A stretch of 36,016 bases of DNA from Gemmatimonadota bacterium (GTDB lineage: Bacteria > Gemmatimonadota > Gemmatimonadetes > Gemmatimonadales > GWC2-71-9), in the NCBI GenBank assembly GCA_003222035.1, contig QHUS01000093.1, positions 1-36,016 of the forward strand, given 5' to 3'. The notes under the pieces were generated by a model. The model saw only the letters and a program-made list of their open reading frames with translations. It had not been told where the DNA came from and ran no database searches. Numbering within the stretch: the stretch's first letter is position 1; every line of letters starts with the position of its first letter. Both the position numbers and the translations under genes were made by a program. Below, piece by piece: positions 7,802-18,883 of this stretch.

Positions 7802-9649
7802 TTACGGTGCCGCGACCCGCTCCAGCATCTCCCGCAAGTCGTCGAGGCTGAAGGGCTTCCGGAGGACGGGCCGATCGGCGCGCTCCAGCGAGTCGCGCGT
7901 GTGCGTCGAGATGGAGTCGCCCGTCGTGAACACGATGCGCTGTTCGCGGCCCCGACCCTCGGTCTGGAGGTAGTCGAACAGCTCGAACCCGGTGTGCGCC
8001 TCGTCCAGGTGCACGTCGATGAGCAGCGCGTCGTAGCGCGCGCCGCCGTCCTTGAGTCGCTCCGTGGCCTCGGCGAACCGCCCGACCGACGTCACCTCGT
8101 GACCGAGCCGCTTCGCGAGCAGTGCCATGGCGCGCCGCACGGCATCTTCATCCTCGACCACGAGCAACGCCAATCGCTTCCCGGCAGGGCGCGTCGCGCT
8201 CCGGGCCGCGTCGTCGCCGGCGCCGGCATCGATGGGTAGCTCGAAGGAAAGCCGCGCCCCGCCTCCCTCCACGTTCTGGATCCACATCCGGCCGCCCATC
8301 GCGCGGACGAGACCAAAGCTGATGGCCAGGCCGAGCCCGGTGCCGTGCTCTCCCTTGGTCGAGAAGAACGGCTCGAACACGCGGTCCAGGACTTCGGGCG
8401 GAACGCCGGGGCCCGTGTCATCGACCGTCATGAGCACGTGTTGACCGCTCGCTCGAGCGGCGATCGCGATCTGGCCCGCGCGGCCGGTGCTCTCGATCGC
8501 CTGGCGGGCGTTTACCACCGCGTTGAGCACCACCTGCTGCAGCTCCTGGGGATCGCCGGACAGGGCGGGCACGTCGTTCGGGATCGACACCGTGGCTCGG
8601 ATGCGCGCCTTCTTCAGGGCGCTGCGCTGCAGCGCGAGTACCCGCTCCACGATCTCGCCCAGGTCCACGGCCGTCTGCTGACGCGGCCGCTGGCGAGCGA
8701 AGTCGAGCAACGTCTGTACGATGCGACCGGCGCGCATCGCCTCGCTCCGGATCACCTCGGCGCTCTCCTGGAGGTCCGACTGATGCGGCTCCAGCGCCAG
8801 CGCTTCACCGAAGGCGGCGATGGCGGCGAGCGGATTGTTGAGCTCGTGCGCCACTCCCGACACCAGGGCGCCGAGCTGCGACAGACGGTCGGCCTGGAGC
8901 AGGCGCTGCTGCAGCAGAATCTCGCGCGATACGTCCAGCGCCAGGAACAGCAGCTTGGGCACCGACTGCCCGGGATCGACGTTCACGACGACGGCCCGGA
9001 CGTCGCGTGCCGGCTCGCCCGCGAACTCGAAGGTGAGCCGCACGTCCTGCCGCCGGGTCACGGCGTGCTGCAGCGCGGCGGCGAGGAGACCTCGCTGGTC
9101 CACAGGGGCCCACTCCGACAGCGCCCGGCCGCGTGGCCCGGCGCCCGGGGCGTCACCGGCACCCAAGAGTCTTACGCCATCCGCATTCGCGTCGAGGATC
9201 TGGCCCTCCGGCGTGAGGACCAGGGCGGCCGTGGGCAACGCGTTGAACAGCTGCAGGTAGAGGCGCCGCTCGCCCTCGCGCGCGGTCAGCACCTGGGCGG
9301 CGCGCGTCTCCGGCGCGAGCTCCTCGTGCACCGGCCGGAACGTCACGACGACATGGTCGTCGGAACCCCGTGTGACCCGCGTTTCCAGCACCGTGCCCGG
9401 GAGTTCGGGCGTTCCAGCGGGAGCCAGGCAGGTCTGGGCTTTGCCGTCGGCGAGCACCTCGGCGAGCACGCGCTCGAACTGGGTCCCCCTGGTGGCAGGG
9501 AACACCTGCGACAGGGTCTGACCCAGCGCGCGATTCGCCGGGAACCCCGTGATTTTCTCCGCCCCTGCCGACCACGCTGCGATCGTGCGATCGGGCGCGA
9601 CCGCGGCCACGCCCACGTCGAGACTGTCGAGTACCGCTTTCGCATCCAT
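7802..9649 (-). CDS. Soluble hybrid histidine kinase (PAS-PAS-HisKA-HATPase-REC)
   Basis: Cytoplasmic sensor kinase without membrane segments. In 615 residues: PAS-like domain 1 (1-115), PAS-like domain 2 (about 127-245), HisKA with HELNNPLAAI and phospho-His268, N box LNAVVNARQAIE, G boxes DDTGPGVP (410-417) and TKGEHGTGLGLAIS (431-444), then a C-terminal receiver with acidic pocket VVEDED, phospho-Asp545 and Lys598. The HELNNPLA box is the type seen in NtrB-like and oxygen- or redox-sensing kinases. ATG at 9649 is preceded by GGAGGA at good spacing; an 18-residue upstream extension is less likely. It is downstream of the MATE gene on the same strand with a hairpin in the gap. No separate output regulator is adjacent. 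Confidence 0.92.
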   Translation of the reverse strand: MDAKAVLDSLDVGVAAVAPDRTIAAWSAGAEKITGFPANRALGQTLSQVFPATRGTQFERVLAEVLADGKAQTCLAPAGTPELPGTVLETRVTRGSDDHVVVTFRPVHEELAPETRAAQVLTAREGERRLYLQLFNALPTAALVLTPEGQILDANADGVRLLGAGDAPGAGPRGRALSEWAPVDQRGLLAAALQHAVTRRQDVRLTFEFAGEPARDVRAVVVNVDPGQSVPKLLFLALDVSREILLQQRLLQADRLSQLGALVSGVAHELNNPLAAIAAFGEALALEPHQSDLQESAEVIRSEAMRAGRIVQTLLDFARQRPRQQTAVDLGEIVERVLALQRSALKKARIRATVSIPNDVPALSGDPQELQQVVLNAVVNARQAIESTGRAGQIAIAARASGQHVLMTVDDTGPGVPPEVLDRVFEPFFSTKGEHGTGLGLAISFGLVRAMGGRMWIQNVEGGGARLSFELPIDAGAGDDAARSATRPAGKRLALLVVEDEDAVRRAMALLAKRLGHEVTSVGRFAEATERLKDGGARYDALLIDVHLDEAHTGFELFDYLQTEGRGREQRIVFTTGDSISTHTRDSLERADRPVLRKPFSLDDLREMLERVAAP

Positions 9650-9675
9650 ACGTCCGATTCCTCCGACAAGAACAC

Positions 9676-9710
9676 GGCCCCGTTGGCCTGATCGCGGGCG
9701 CAACGGGGCC
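9676..9710 (-). repeat. Perfect inverted repeat in the leader of the hybrid kinase
   Basis: The arms GGCCCCGTTG (9676-9685) and CAACGGGGCC (9701-9710) form a perfect 10-bp stem with a 15-base loop. It lies between the MATE gene and the kinase, about 27 bases upstream of the kinase start. On the minus strand the stem is followed by a weakly T-rich stretch (GTGTTCTTGT), so it could be a weak terminator or attenuator between the two genes, or an operator. The function is not determined. Confidence 0.55.
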
Positions 9711-9811
9711 GGGGGAGTTGCTATCGGTGACTGCTACCAGGGTGTGTTTCGCCCTGTTCCCTTGTCAAGCGGTGTGTGGTGCAGCGTCGGCGCAACGGTC
9801 CTCGGGTCGGG

Positions 9812-11209
9812 TTACACGCGCCGCAGCTTCCAGCGGCCGCGCCGGAACAGCAACGCGCTCACGACTGCGACGGTCGAGAACGCGATCGTCACGGCGAGGG
9901 CAACGCCCCGGGGACCCAGGTTCGCATAGCGCGCCAGCCCGTACGCCAGCGGAATCTCCCACAGCCAAAAGCAGGCCAGGTTGATCCACGTCGGCGTCCA
10001 GGTGTCTCCCGCGCCATTGAACGATTGCGTGAGCACCATTCCGTAGGCGTAGAACAGAAAGCCATAGCTGATGGTGCGCAGGCACAGCTCTGCGATCGGC
10101 GCGACGGCGGGACCGGCGGGGAACAGGCGGACGATCGGGCCGGCGAACACGACGAACAGGGCCCCCACGGTACCGAGGAACAGCATGTTGTAGAAGCCGG
10201 CGAGCCACACGGCACGCTCGGCGCGGTCGGGGTTTCCGTTGCCCAGTCCTTGCCCCACCAGCGTCGCGGCCGCATTGGCGAGCCCCCACGACGGCAGCAG
10301 CGCGAACACGATGATCCGGATCGCGATCTGGTAGCCCGCCATTGCCTCCGACCCGAAGCTCGCGACGATCCGCACCAGGCCGATCCAGCTGGCCGTGCCG
10401 ATCAACACCTGCACCGTGCCGGTGCCCGAGAGCCGCAGCATCGTGCGCATCACGCCGGGTTTGAGGGCGAGGTGTGCCCGCCGGATCGTCACTCGCGCGT
10501 CGCCACGCACCAGCCGGTACAGCTGGTAGATCACGCCCGTGCCGCGCCCGATGGTGGTCGCGACGGCCGCGCCCGTGACGCCGAGCCGCGGGAACGGCCC
10601 GAGTCCCAGGATCAGGCAGGGCCCCAGCAGGATGTTGATCCAGTTGGCGAGCCACAGCACCCGCATCGCGATCGCAGCGTCGCCCGCGCCGCGGAAAATG
10701 GCGTTGATCAAGAACAGCATCAGGATGATGACGTTGCCGCCCAGCATCACGCGGGCGTACGTGGCCCCCATCGCTTGCACCGACGCGCTGGCGCCCATCA
10801 CGCCAAGGAGACGCGGGGCCAGGCTCACGCCGACGATCCCTATCACGACCGCCACGGCGATGCCCAGCGCGATTCCCTGGACCGCGGCCTCCGCGGCCCC
10901 CTCCACGTTCTTCTCCCCGATGCGCCGCGCGACCATTGCCGTGACGCCGATCGAGAGCCCCATCGCCGCGGTGTAGATCAGCGTCAGGAGCGATTCCGTG
11001 AGCCCAACCGTGGTCACGGCGTCGGCGCCCAGGTGGGAAACCCAGAACACGTCCCACACGGCGAACACCGATTCCATGATCATTTCGGCAACCATGGGAA
11101 TCGCGAGCAGCACGATCGCCCGGCCCAGCGGCCCGGAGGTGTAGTCGTGATGCGAGCCGCGCAGCGCCTCGCGCACAGTCGCCCACCAGGAAGTGTCTGT
11201 TTCCACCAT
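9812..11209 (-). CDS. MATE-family multidrug/cation antiporter
   Basis: Inner-membrane exporter of the MATE family, which uses a sodium or proton gradient to expel organic cations and drugs. About 465 residues with twelve hydrophobic segments in two similar halves; the first begins at AIVLLAIPMVAEMIMESVF. Each half shows family features, such as NAIFRGAGDAAIAM in the N half and QSFNGAGDTWTPTWIN in the C half, the duplicated RGAGD/NGAGD signature. ATG at 11209 has GGTGAG upstream; a GTG nine bases earlier is possible. It follows the receiver gene by about 22 bases in the signalling operon, so its expression is probably tied to the two-component genes. Lipid or glycan-precursor export is possible but not indicated. 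Confidence 0.92.
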   Translation of the reverse strand: MVETDTSWWATVREALRGSHHDYTSGPLGRAIVLLAIPMVAEMIMESVFAVWDVFWVSHLGADAVTTVGLTESLLTLIYTAAMGLSIGVTAMVARRIGEKNVEGAAEAAVQGIALGIAVAVVIGIVGVSLAPRLLGVMGASASVQAMGATYARVMLGGNVIILMLFLINAIFRGAGDAAIAMRVLWLANWINILLGPCLILGLGPFPRLGVTGAAVATTIGRGTGVIYQLYRLVRGDARVTIRRAHLALKPGVMRTMLRLSGTGTVQVLIGTASWIGLVRIVASFGSEAMAGYQIAIRIIVFALLPSWGLANAAATLVGQGLGNGNPDRAERAVWLAGFYNMLFLGTVGALFVVFAGPIVRLFPAGPAVAPIAELCLRTISYGFLFYAYGMVLTQSFNGAGDTWTPTWINLACFWLWEIPLAYGLARYANLGPRGVALAVTIAFSTVAVVSALLFRRGRWKLRRV

Positions 11210-11231
11210 GTGACTCACCGTTAGGATCGCT

Positions 11232-11796
11232 TCAACGCGGCCGGTCGAGCTGCGGCTGGACGAGCTTCGTGTAGCACTCCGGGCAGATGCTGTGGGTGAC
11301 CATGCGCTCGAAGTGCGTCTCGATGTAGGTCTCGAGGGGCTCCCACTCTTCGGACTCGTTCCGGATGCGCTTGCAGTACGAGCAGATCGGCAGCAGCACT
11401 TCGAGCTGCGCGAGCTCCTTGCGCAAGCCCAGGATGCGCTCCGCGACGGTCAGGCGGGCCCGCAGCTCGTCCGGGTCGACGGGCTTGGCGATGAAGTCGT
11501 CGGCCCCGGCTTCCATGCCCGCCAGATACTGCTGCTTGCCGCCGCGCGAAGTGACCATGATGAAATAAATGTACGGCTCGCGCGTTCGGGCCCGGATGCG
11601 GCGGCACAGCTCGGGACCATCCAGCTCGGGCATGTACCAGTCGGAGATCACGATCGGAATGCGCGCGACCTGGAGCAGCCCCCAGGCCTCGCGGCCGTTC
11701 GGGGCGCTCTTGACGTCGTAGCCGGCCGCCTGCGCGATCGCGCCGAGCTGGGCGATCGCCACGGGGTCGTCGTCCACCACCAGCACGGAAATCGCG

Positions 11797-11804
<8 letters not shown>
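11232..11804 (-). CDS. Response regulator with C-terminal four-cysteine tail
   Basis: Receiver domain (1-125) with the acidic pair DDD at 11-13, phospho-Asp55 in SDWYMPELDG and Lys107 in AKPVD. It is followed by a short helix (121-137) and a tail with CSYC (Cys141, Cys144) and CPEC (Cys174, Cys177). These two CxxC pairs, 30 residues apart, look like a metal knuckle. It has no DNA-binding or enzymatic output domain. The ATG at 11804 overlaps the end of the kinase gene by eight bases (ATGACTAA), a strong sign of translational coupling, with AGAGG upstream. This LPICSYCK-type tail is, as I recall it, found on receivers in several soil phyla, but its role is not known to me. Confidence 0.9.
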
Positions 11805-14739
<2,935 letters not shown>

Positions 14740-14780
14740 ACCCCACTATAACGGTGCGACTCGTCGTGCTGCTCGCCTAT

Positions 14781-14795
14781 CGAGAGCACCTCTCG
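14781..14795. repeat. Short inverted repeat upstream of the large hybrid kinase
   Basis: CGAGAG and CTCTCG form a perfect 6-bp stem with a 3-base loop in the 78-base gap between the flavin monooxygenase stop and the kinase start. There is no T tract on either side, so it is not a convincing terminator. It could slow polymerase or mark an operator; support is weak. Confidence 0.3.
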
Positions 14796-14817
14796 GCGCG
14801 ACACGTCGTCGGGCTGC

Positions 14818-15885
14818 TCATGTGTCTTGGCGGGCTGGTGCTCGCCGCCCGGCCGTGACCTCCTCCACCAGCGGGATCACCTCGGCCGCGAACCGTTCCA
14901 TCTCCTCGTACTGTGGGCTGAATTGGAGCAACAGGAGGTCCACACCGGCCTCCTCGAATTCCCCAAGCCGCTCGGCGATCTGCTCGGGCGTGCCCACGAG
15001 CCCCGCCTTGAGACCGCGATTCGAGACGGAGTAGTCCTCGAGACTGACCCGCTGCTCGAGCTGCGTGTTCGCGAGCCAGTCCTGGTAATTCGCATACCCG
15101 GCCGCGCTCTGCCGCACGTCCGTAATGCGGGTGACCTCGGCGCGCGCCGCGGCTTCCGTGTCGGCACACACCACGTATCCGGCCACGCCGAACGTGAGCG
15201 GGGGGTGGCCCGTGCGCGCCCGGCGCGCGCGCATGTCGGCGACTTTGGCCGCCACGCGTTCCGGTGGGTCGCCGTGCATGAGGTAGGCATCGCAATCCCG
15301 CGCGATCAGCTCCTTTGCCGCCTCCGACTCACCGCCCGCGTAGATCGTGGGACGCGGAGTGGCCACCGGCTTGGGCTCGAGGATCGCGTCCTCCACCCGG
15401 TAGTACTTCCCGGTATGGGTGAACCGGGGGGTGGACCACATGCCGCTCACCACCGCGAGCCATTCCGCGGTTCGCGCGTAGCGGTCGTCGTGCTGGTCGA
15501 ACTCCACCCCGTACTGCTTCGCTTCGCCCGCCCACCACGACGACACCACGTTCAACGTCAGGCGCCCGCCGCTGATCCGGTCGATGTTCGCGGCTTGCTT
15601 GGCGAGGAGGGCGGGTGGATGAAACGTCGGCCGGACCGCCACCATCAGCTCGAGCCGCTCGGTAACTGCCGCGAGCGCCGCGGCCGTGCTCCAGGCGTCG
15701 AGCGACGGGGCGTCCGGTCCCTTGATATCGTTCAGGTTCAGCTCGGCGATCAGCGTGACGTCGAACCCGATCTGCTCACTCCGCTGGGCGAGGCGACGCA
15801 CGTACTCCCACGTCGCGTCCATCCCTTCGTCGGGAACGTTGCGCAGCCAGCCGCCGAAGACCGGGAGCCAGTAGCCGAACCGCAC
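14818..15885 (-). CDS. LLM-class FMN-dependent monooxygenase (SsuD/SfnG-like)
   Basis: Bacterial luciferase-like TIM-barrel enzyme that uses reduced FMN and oxygen to oxidise a small organic substrate. In 355 residues it has the N-terminal strand GYWLPVFGG, RPTFHPPALLAKQAANIDR (typical substrate and flavin contact region), SGGRLTLNVVSSWW (105-118), and GTPEQIAERLGEFEEAGVD near the C-terminus. The pattern is closest to alkanesulfonate or dimethylsulfone monooxygenases, but I cannot fix the substrate. GTG start at 15885, one base after the stop of the ATP-grasp gene, with GGAGG inside the upstream gene; the two are almost certainly co-translated. The flavin reductase two genes upstream would supply the reduced FMN. 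Confidence 0.9.
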   Translation of the reverse strand: MRFGYWLPVFGGWLRNVPDEGMDATWEYVRRLAQRSEQIGFDVTLIAELNLNDIKGPDAPSLDAWSTAAALAAVTERLELMVAVRPTFHPPALLAKQAANIDRISGGRLTLNVVSSWWAGEAKQYGVEFDQHDDRYARTAEWLAVVSGMWSTPRFTHTGKYYRVEDAILEPKPVATPRPTIYAGGESEAAKELIARDCDAYLMHGDPPERVAAKVADMRARRARTGHPPLTFGVAGYVVCADTEAAARAEVTRITDVRQSAAGYANYQDWLANTQLEQRVSLEDYSVSNRGLKAGLVGTPEQIAERLGEFEEAGVDLLLLQFSPQYEEMERFAAEVIPLVEEVTAGRRAPARQDT

Positions 15886-15886
15886 G

Positions 15887-16855
15887 TCAGTCCGCCTCCG
15901 CCTCGAGGTAGTCCACGAGGCGGGCGAACGGATCGAACCCGATCACACGGGGCGCGTCGGCGACGAAGTTCGACAGGGCGTTGACGTCGTAGAAATGGAG
16001 CCGGCCGTCGCGCTCATCGATCATGTATTCGACCCCGCCGACGTCGATGTGCGCGGCTTGCATGATGCACTCCACCTGCGCGACGATCTCCGGCGGCGGC
16101 GTGTAGCCCTCGACGCGAAGATTGTTCTTCGGCGCGTCTACCGGGCACGCGGCCCGCACCAGCTCCGCACCGCCCACGGTCTGGCAGACGTCGGCCGGGC
16201 AAAGATTGAAGCTCTCCCCAGTGGTGTAAATCCGGATGGCGTAGAGGTAGCGGCCGCCCAGTACCTCGACGCGCACGATGCGCTGGTCGGCCGCCGGGAT
16301 GTACTCCTGCACCAGCGCAGTGTGATCGATCCCCAGATCGAGCGCACCCGCTTTCGCGGCCTGCTCCAGCTGGGCCGGCGTCTCGAACCGCCGGATCCCA
16401 GCGCCCGAGCCGCCGATGTTGGGCTTCAAGACGACGGGGAACCGCAGGCCCTCAGCCGCAGCAGGTGCCTCGGCCGCGTTGTTGATCACGCGGGCCTTGG
16501 GATGGGGCAGCCCGAGCTGCCGGAGCAACGCGAGCTGCAGCGCCTTCGACGTTTCGGTCACCCACGCGTCATAGCCGTTGATCACTCGCACGCCGTGACG
16601 CTTCAAATGGGCAAGGTAGTGCAGCGTATAAAAGATCGCGTTCCCCGCCCCGCGCAGGTACGCCGACGGGCTCATCCGATTGAACACCAGCGAGTATGGT
16701 GGCTGGCCCGCCCCATCGGACGCGTCAAATCGGTGGCTCGCCGCATCGAGGCGCACATATGGGGCACGCCGGCGGTCCAGCTCGGCGAACAGCGGCCGGA
16801 ACCAGTCCGGGTGCTCGTAGTAGATGGCGATCGGTCGCTCGGTAGTTGCGCTCAT
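15887..16855 (-). CDS. ATP-grasp carboxylate-amine ligase (RimK-like)
   Basis: Joins a carboxylate to an amine or thiol by way of an acyl-phosphate. The 322 residues show an N-terminal Rossmann-like part (1-100), then ATP-grasp features: Lys144 in VVLKPN, the glycine loop GGSGAG (148-153), the hinge LVQEYIP with Glu184, and magnesium ligands Glu277, Asp290 and Asn292 in VGGVEYMID and FYDVNALSNF. All nucleotide and metal residues appear present, so it should be active. The substrates are unknown; it is not a recognised biosynthetic ATP-grasp such as Ddl, PurK or glutathione synthase. ATG at 16855 with GAGGA six bases upstream. It lies between the flavin reductase (20 bases) and the flavin monooxygenase (1 base). 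Confidence 0.88.
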   Translation of the reverse strand: MSATTERPIAIYYEHPDWFRPLFAELDRRRAPYVRLDAASHRFDASDGAGQPPYSLVFNRMSPSAYLRGAGNAIFYTLHYLAHLKRHGVRVINGYDAWVTETSKALQLALLRQLGLPHPKARVINNAAEAPAAAEGLRFPVVLKPNIGGSGAGIRRFETPAQLEQAAKAGALDLGIDHTALVQEYIPAADQRIVRVEVLGGRYLYAIRIYTTGESFNLCPADVCQTVGGAELVRAACPVDAPKNNLRVEGYTPPPEIVAQVECIMQAAHIDVGGVEYMIDERDGRLHFYDVNALSNFVADAPRVIGFDPFARLVDYLEAEAD

Positions 16856-16875
16856 CCAATCCTCTGTTCCCCGCT

Positions 16876-17406
16876 CTACCGGGAGGCGAGGCTCAGCGCC
16901 TCACGCACCGCCCGGTCCACCGCCGCGAGCAGCTCCGGCCCCGCCTTCCCGTCGGGGAACTGGGCACTCGTCGCGTACACGCCACCCGCCACCACCGTGG
17001 CGCCGATGCTCGCGAACAGGGGTCGCATACCGTGATCGATCGCCAACGCGTGGGCGGCGCCGTGTCCCGTCACGATAGGCACACCGATCTTGCCGATCAA
17101 GGCGTCCTGCGGCAGCAGGTCGAAAAACACCTTGAGGAGCCCGCTGTAGGTCGCGCGGTACACCGGCGTTCCGGCGACCACGATCCGAGCCCGCGCCACT
17201 GCGTCGAGCGCCGCGGCGACCGCGTCGCTCGTGCCACGACCGAGCAGTGCGTCGGCCGGTAGCGCCGCGAGATCGATCAGCAGCGTGACCGCGCCTTCGG
17301 CCTTGAACCGCGCCAGCGCATACTCTACGAGACCGCGCGACTTGGACGTGGGTGACGGGCTGCCTGAGATGCCCACCGCGGCCGGACCCTGGGGCGTTGC
17401 GATCAC
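16876..17406 (-). CDS. NADPH-dependent FMN reductase (SsuE family)
   Basis: Flavodoxin-fold enzyme that reduces free FMN with NAD(P)H to feed a two-component monooxygenase. The 176 residues include the phosphate-binding loop GSPSPTSKSR (15-24) and TPVYRATYSGLLKVFFDLLP (80-99), which is the SsuE signature region, and length is normal for SsuE (about 175-190). An open frame to 17733 runs through the opposite gene; I set the start at GTG 17406, seven residues before the first strand. First gene of the operon with the ATP-grasp and LLM monooxygenase genes. The presence of reductase and monooxygenase in one operon supports a working two-component flavin system. Confidence 0.87.
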   Translation of the reverse strand: MIATPQGPAAVGISGSPSPTSKSRGLVEYALARFKAEGAVTLLIDLAALPADALLGRGTSDAVAAALDAVARARIVVAGTPVYRATYSGLLKVFFDLLPQDALIGKIGVPIVTGHGAAHALAIDHGMRPLFASIGATVVAGGVYATSAQFPDGKAGPELLAAVDRAVREALSLASR

Positions 17407-17482
17407 GTCGCCAAGATCCCCCGCTCGGGCCGGGCCAGCAAGCCCTTGGCGACAGGCCGGCCGCGTTGCATCGTAGGGCGCC

Positions 17483-18160
17483 GTGACACCACCCCTCGTC
17501 CCCACCGACCGCCCTGGCCGGCGTGTGCCGGCCAGCGCTGTCGTGCTGGTGGTGGCGAACCTGGTGCCACTCGGCGGCGTGTTCTTCCTGGGCTGGAGCG
17601 TCTTCGCGATTCTGCTGCTGTTCTGGCTGGAGAACGTAATCGTCGGCGGGTTCAACGTCCTACGGATTTTGTGCGCACAGCCGGACAACCCTGTGATCTG
17701 GGTGACCAAGGTGTTCCTCATCCCATTCTTCATCTTTCACTACGGGATGTTCGTCACCGTGCACGGGATTTTCGTTCTCGCTCTGTTCGGTGACGGCAGC
17801 CTGCCGACGCGAGGGTTTCCATCTCCGGCGACGTTTCTGCACGCCGTGCAGGGCGCGGGAATCGCGCCCGCCGCGTGGGCCCTCCTGCTCAGCCACGGGA
17901 TTTCGTTCGCGTTCAACTACATCGGCGCCGGGGGGTTCCGCACCGCCGAGGTGGCGGCGCTGATGACGCGGCCGTACGGACGAGTCATGGTGTTGCACGT
18001 CGTCATCATCGTCGGCGGTTTTCTAGTGAAGGCGCTGGGCTCACCTCTCCTTCCGCTCGCGCTCCTCGTCGTCCTCAAGACCGGGCTCGACCTGGTCGGT
18101 CACGTCAGGGAGCACGCCGCGCCCGTTGTCGTGACCGTCCCCGGCGGCCGGCCCGCCTGA
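17483..18160 (+). CDS. DUF6498-like integral membrane protein
   Basis: A 225-residue inner-membrane protein of unknown role. It shows hydrophobic helices at about 18-40, 45-62, 70-95, 115-145 and 165-200, with LFWLENVIVGGFNVLR (52-67) and FFIFHYGMFVTVHGIF, two family-like motifs with conserved polar residues in the membrane (Glu, Asn, His). GTG start at 17483 with AGGG upstream. It is divergent from the flavin reductase with 76 bases between starts. Its last 120 bases overlap the end of the convergent receiver gene; the overlapping part encodes a genuine hydrophobic helix, so this frame is real there. No function can be given. Confidence 0.82.
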   Translation: MTPPLVPTDRPGRRVPASAVVLVVANLVPLGGVFFLGWSVFAILLLFWLENVIVGGFNVLRILCAQPDNPVIWVTKVFLIPFFIFHYGMFVTVHGIFVLALFGDGSLPTRGFPSPATFLHAVQGAGIAPAAWALLLSHGISFAFNYIGAGGFRTAEVAALMTRPYGRVMVLHVVIIVGGFLVKALGSPLLPLALLVVLKTGLDLVGHVREHAAPVVVTVPGGRPA

Positions 18161-18550
18161 GCCGTCGCGCCTGGACCCGTCGCTCCCCTGCTGAGCCAGG
18201 TCTTCGACCTGTTGCATGAGCTCGGTGAGGGAGAACGGTTTGACAAAGAAGTGCTCCGATTCGAGGAATAGGCCCATGCCCTTCTGGTCGGCGCGCGCCT
18301 CGGAACTGATCAGCACGAACCGTCCGCGCAACTCCGGCCGGACGGCCAGCGCCTGCTCCCACAGCCACAGTCCCCCGCGCCCCGGCATGTTGAGATCGGT
18401 GATGACCGCGTCGAAGCGCTGCCCACGTATGGCAGCGAGCCCTTCGATCCCGTTCGTCGCGGTGGTGACCCGACACCCCCGACGGGACAGCGAGCGGGCG
18501 ACGGCCTCGCGAATGGCAACGTGGTCCTCCACTACCAAGATCGACAGCAT
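18041..18550 (-). CDS. Stand-alone response regulator receiver
   Basis: Single receiver domain (1-120) with VVEDH acidic pocket, phospho-Asp52 in ITDLNMPG and Lys104 in FVKPF. There is no output domain, so it probably acts by protein contact or as a phosphate sink. After residue 120 there is a 49-residue hydrophilic tail rich in Asp, Gly and Glu, encoded entirely antisense to the last membrane helix and tail of the DUF6498-like gene. The tail may be nonfunctional read-out up to the first stop. No kinase is next to it; the large hybrid kinase with its HPt domain is the nearest possible phosphodonor. Confidence 0.9.
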   Translation of the reverse strand: MLSILVVEDHVAIREAVARSLSRRGCRVTTATNGIEGLAAIRGQRFDAVITDLNMPGRGGLWLWEQALAVRPELRGRFVLISSEARADQKGMGLFLESEHFFVKPFSLTELMQQVEDLAQQGSDGSRRDGSGGPAAGDGHDNGRGVLPDVTDQVEPGLEDDEERERKER

Positions 18551-18883
18551 CCTCGACCGTATTGAGTGGGGAGCGGCGCGAACTGCACGCGGCGTTAAGC
18601 ATCAAGCGTGCCGCGCTCTTGCAGCAGCGTTGCGCTGGCACGGCCCGTGGTGCGCTGCATTCCGGTGCCGTGAGTTTTCCCGAGGAGTGCATGATGGGGC
18701 GGGGACGCAACAGGTACGCCTCTGGAGCCCGGGCTTCATTCTCACGTTCTACGACATCGATCTGACAGGAGTGACTCTGCCCCCGGGATCGATCCTACCG
18801 TTGTTCACGCACTTGGGGTTGGCTGATAGCGCGATGCACGCGAAGCCGGCCCTGACCAACTGGGATGCGGTGTTTGGGCGTCC
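18551..18883. other. 333-base gap without a supportable gene
   Basis: Between the two minus-strand receiver genes. A plus-strand open frame (18216-18896) crosses it, but its first half is antisense to the receiver and the rest matches no family I know. The promoter for the receiver ending at 18041 should lie here, near 18551-18620. I see no clear -35/-10 pair, hairpin or RNA. Confidence 0.4.

Noticed and set aside
9776-11224. 482-codon plus-strand open frame
   Set aside because: Antisense to the MATE transporter; composition dominated by His, Arg, Asp and Gln, typical of a shadow.
14781-14795. Intrinsic terminator after the flavin operon
   Set aside because: The stem is only 6 bp and no T tract follows on either strand, so I list it only as a short inverted repeat.
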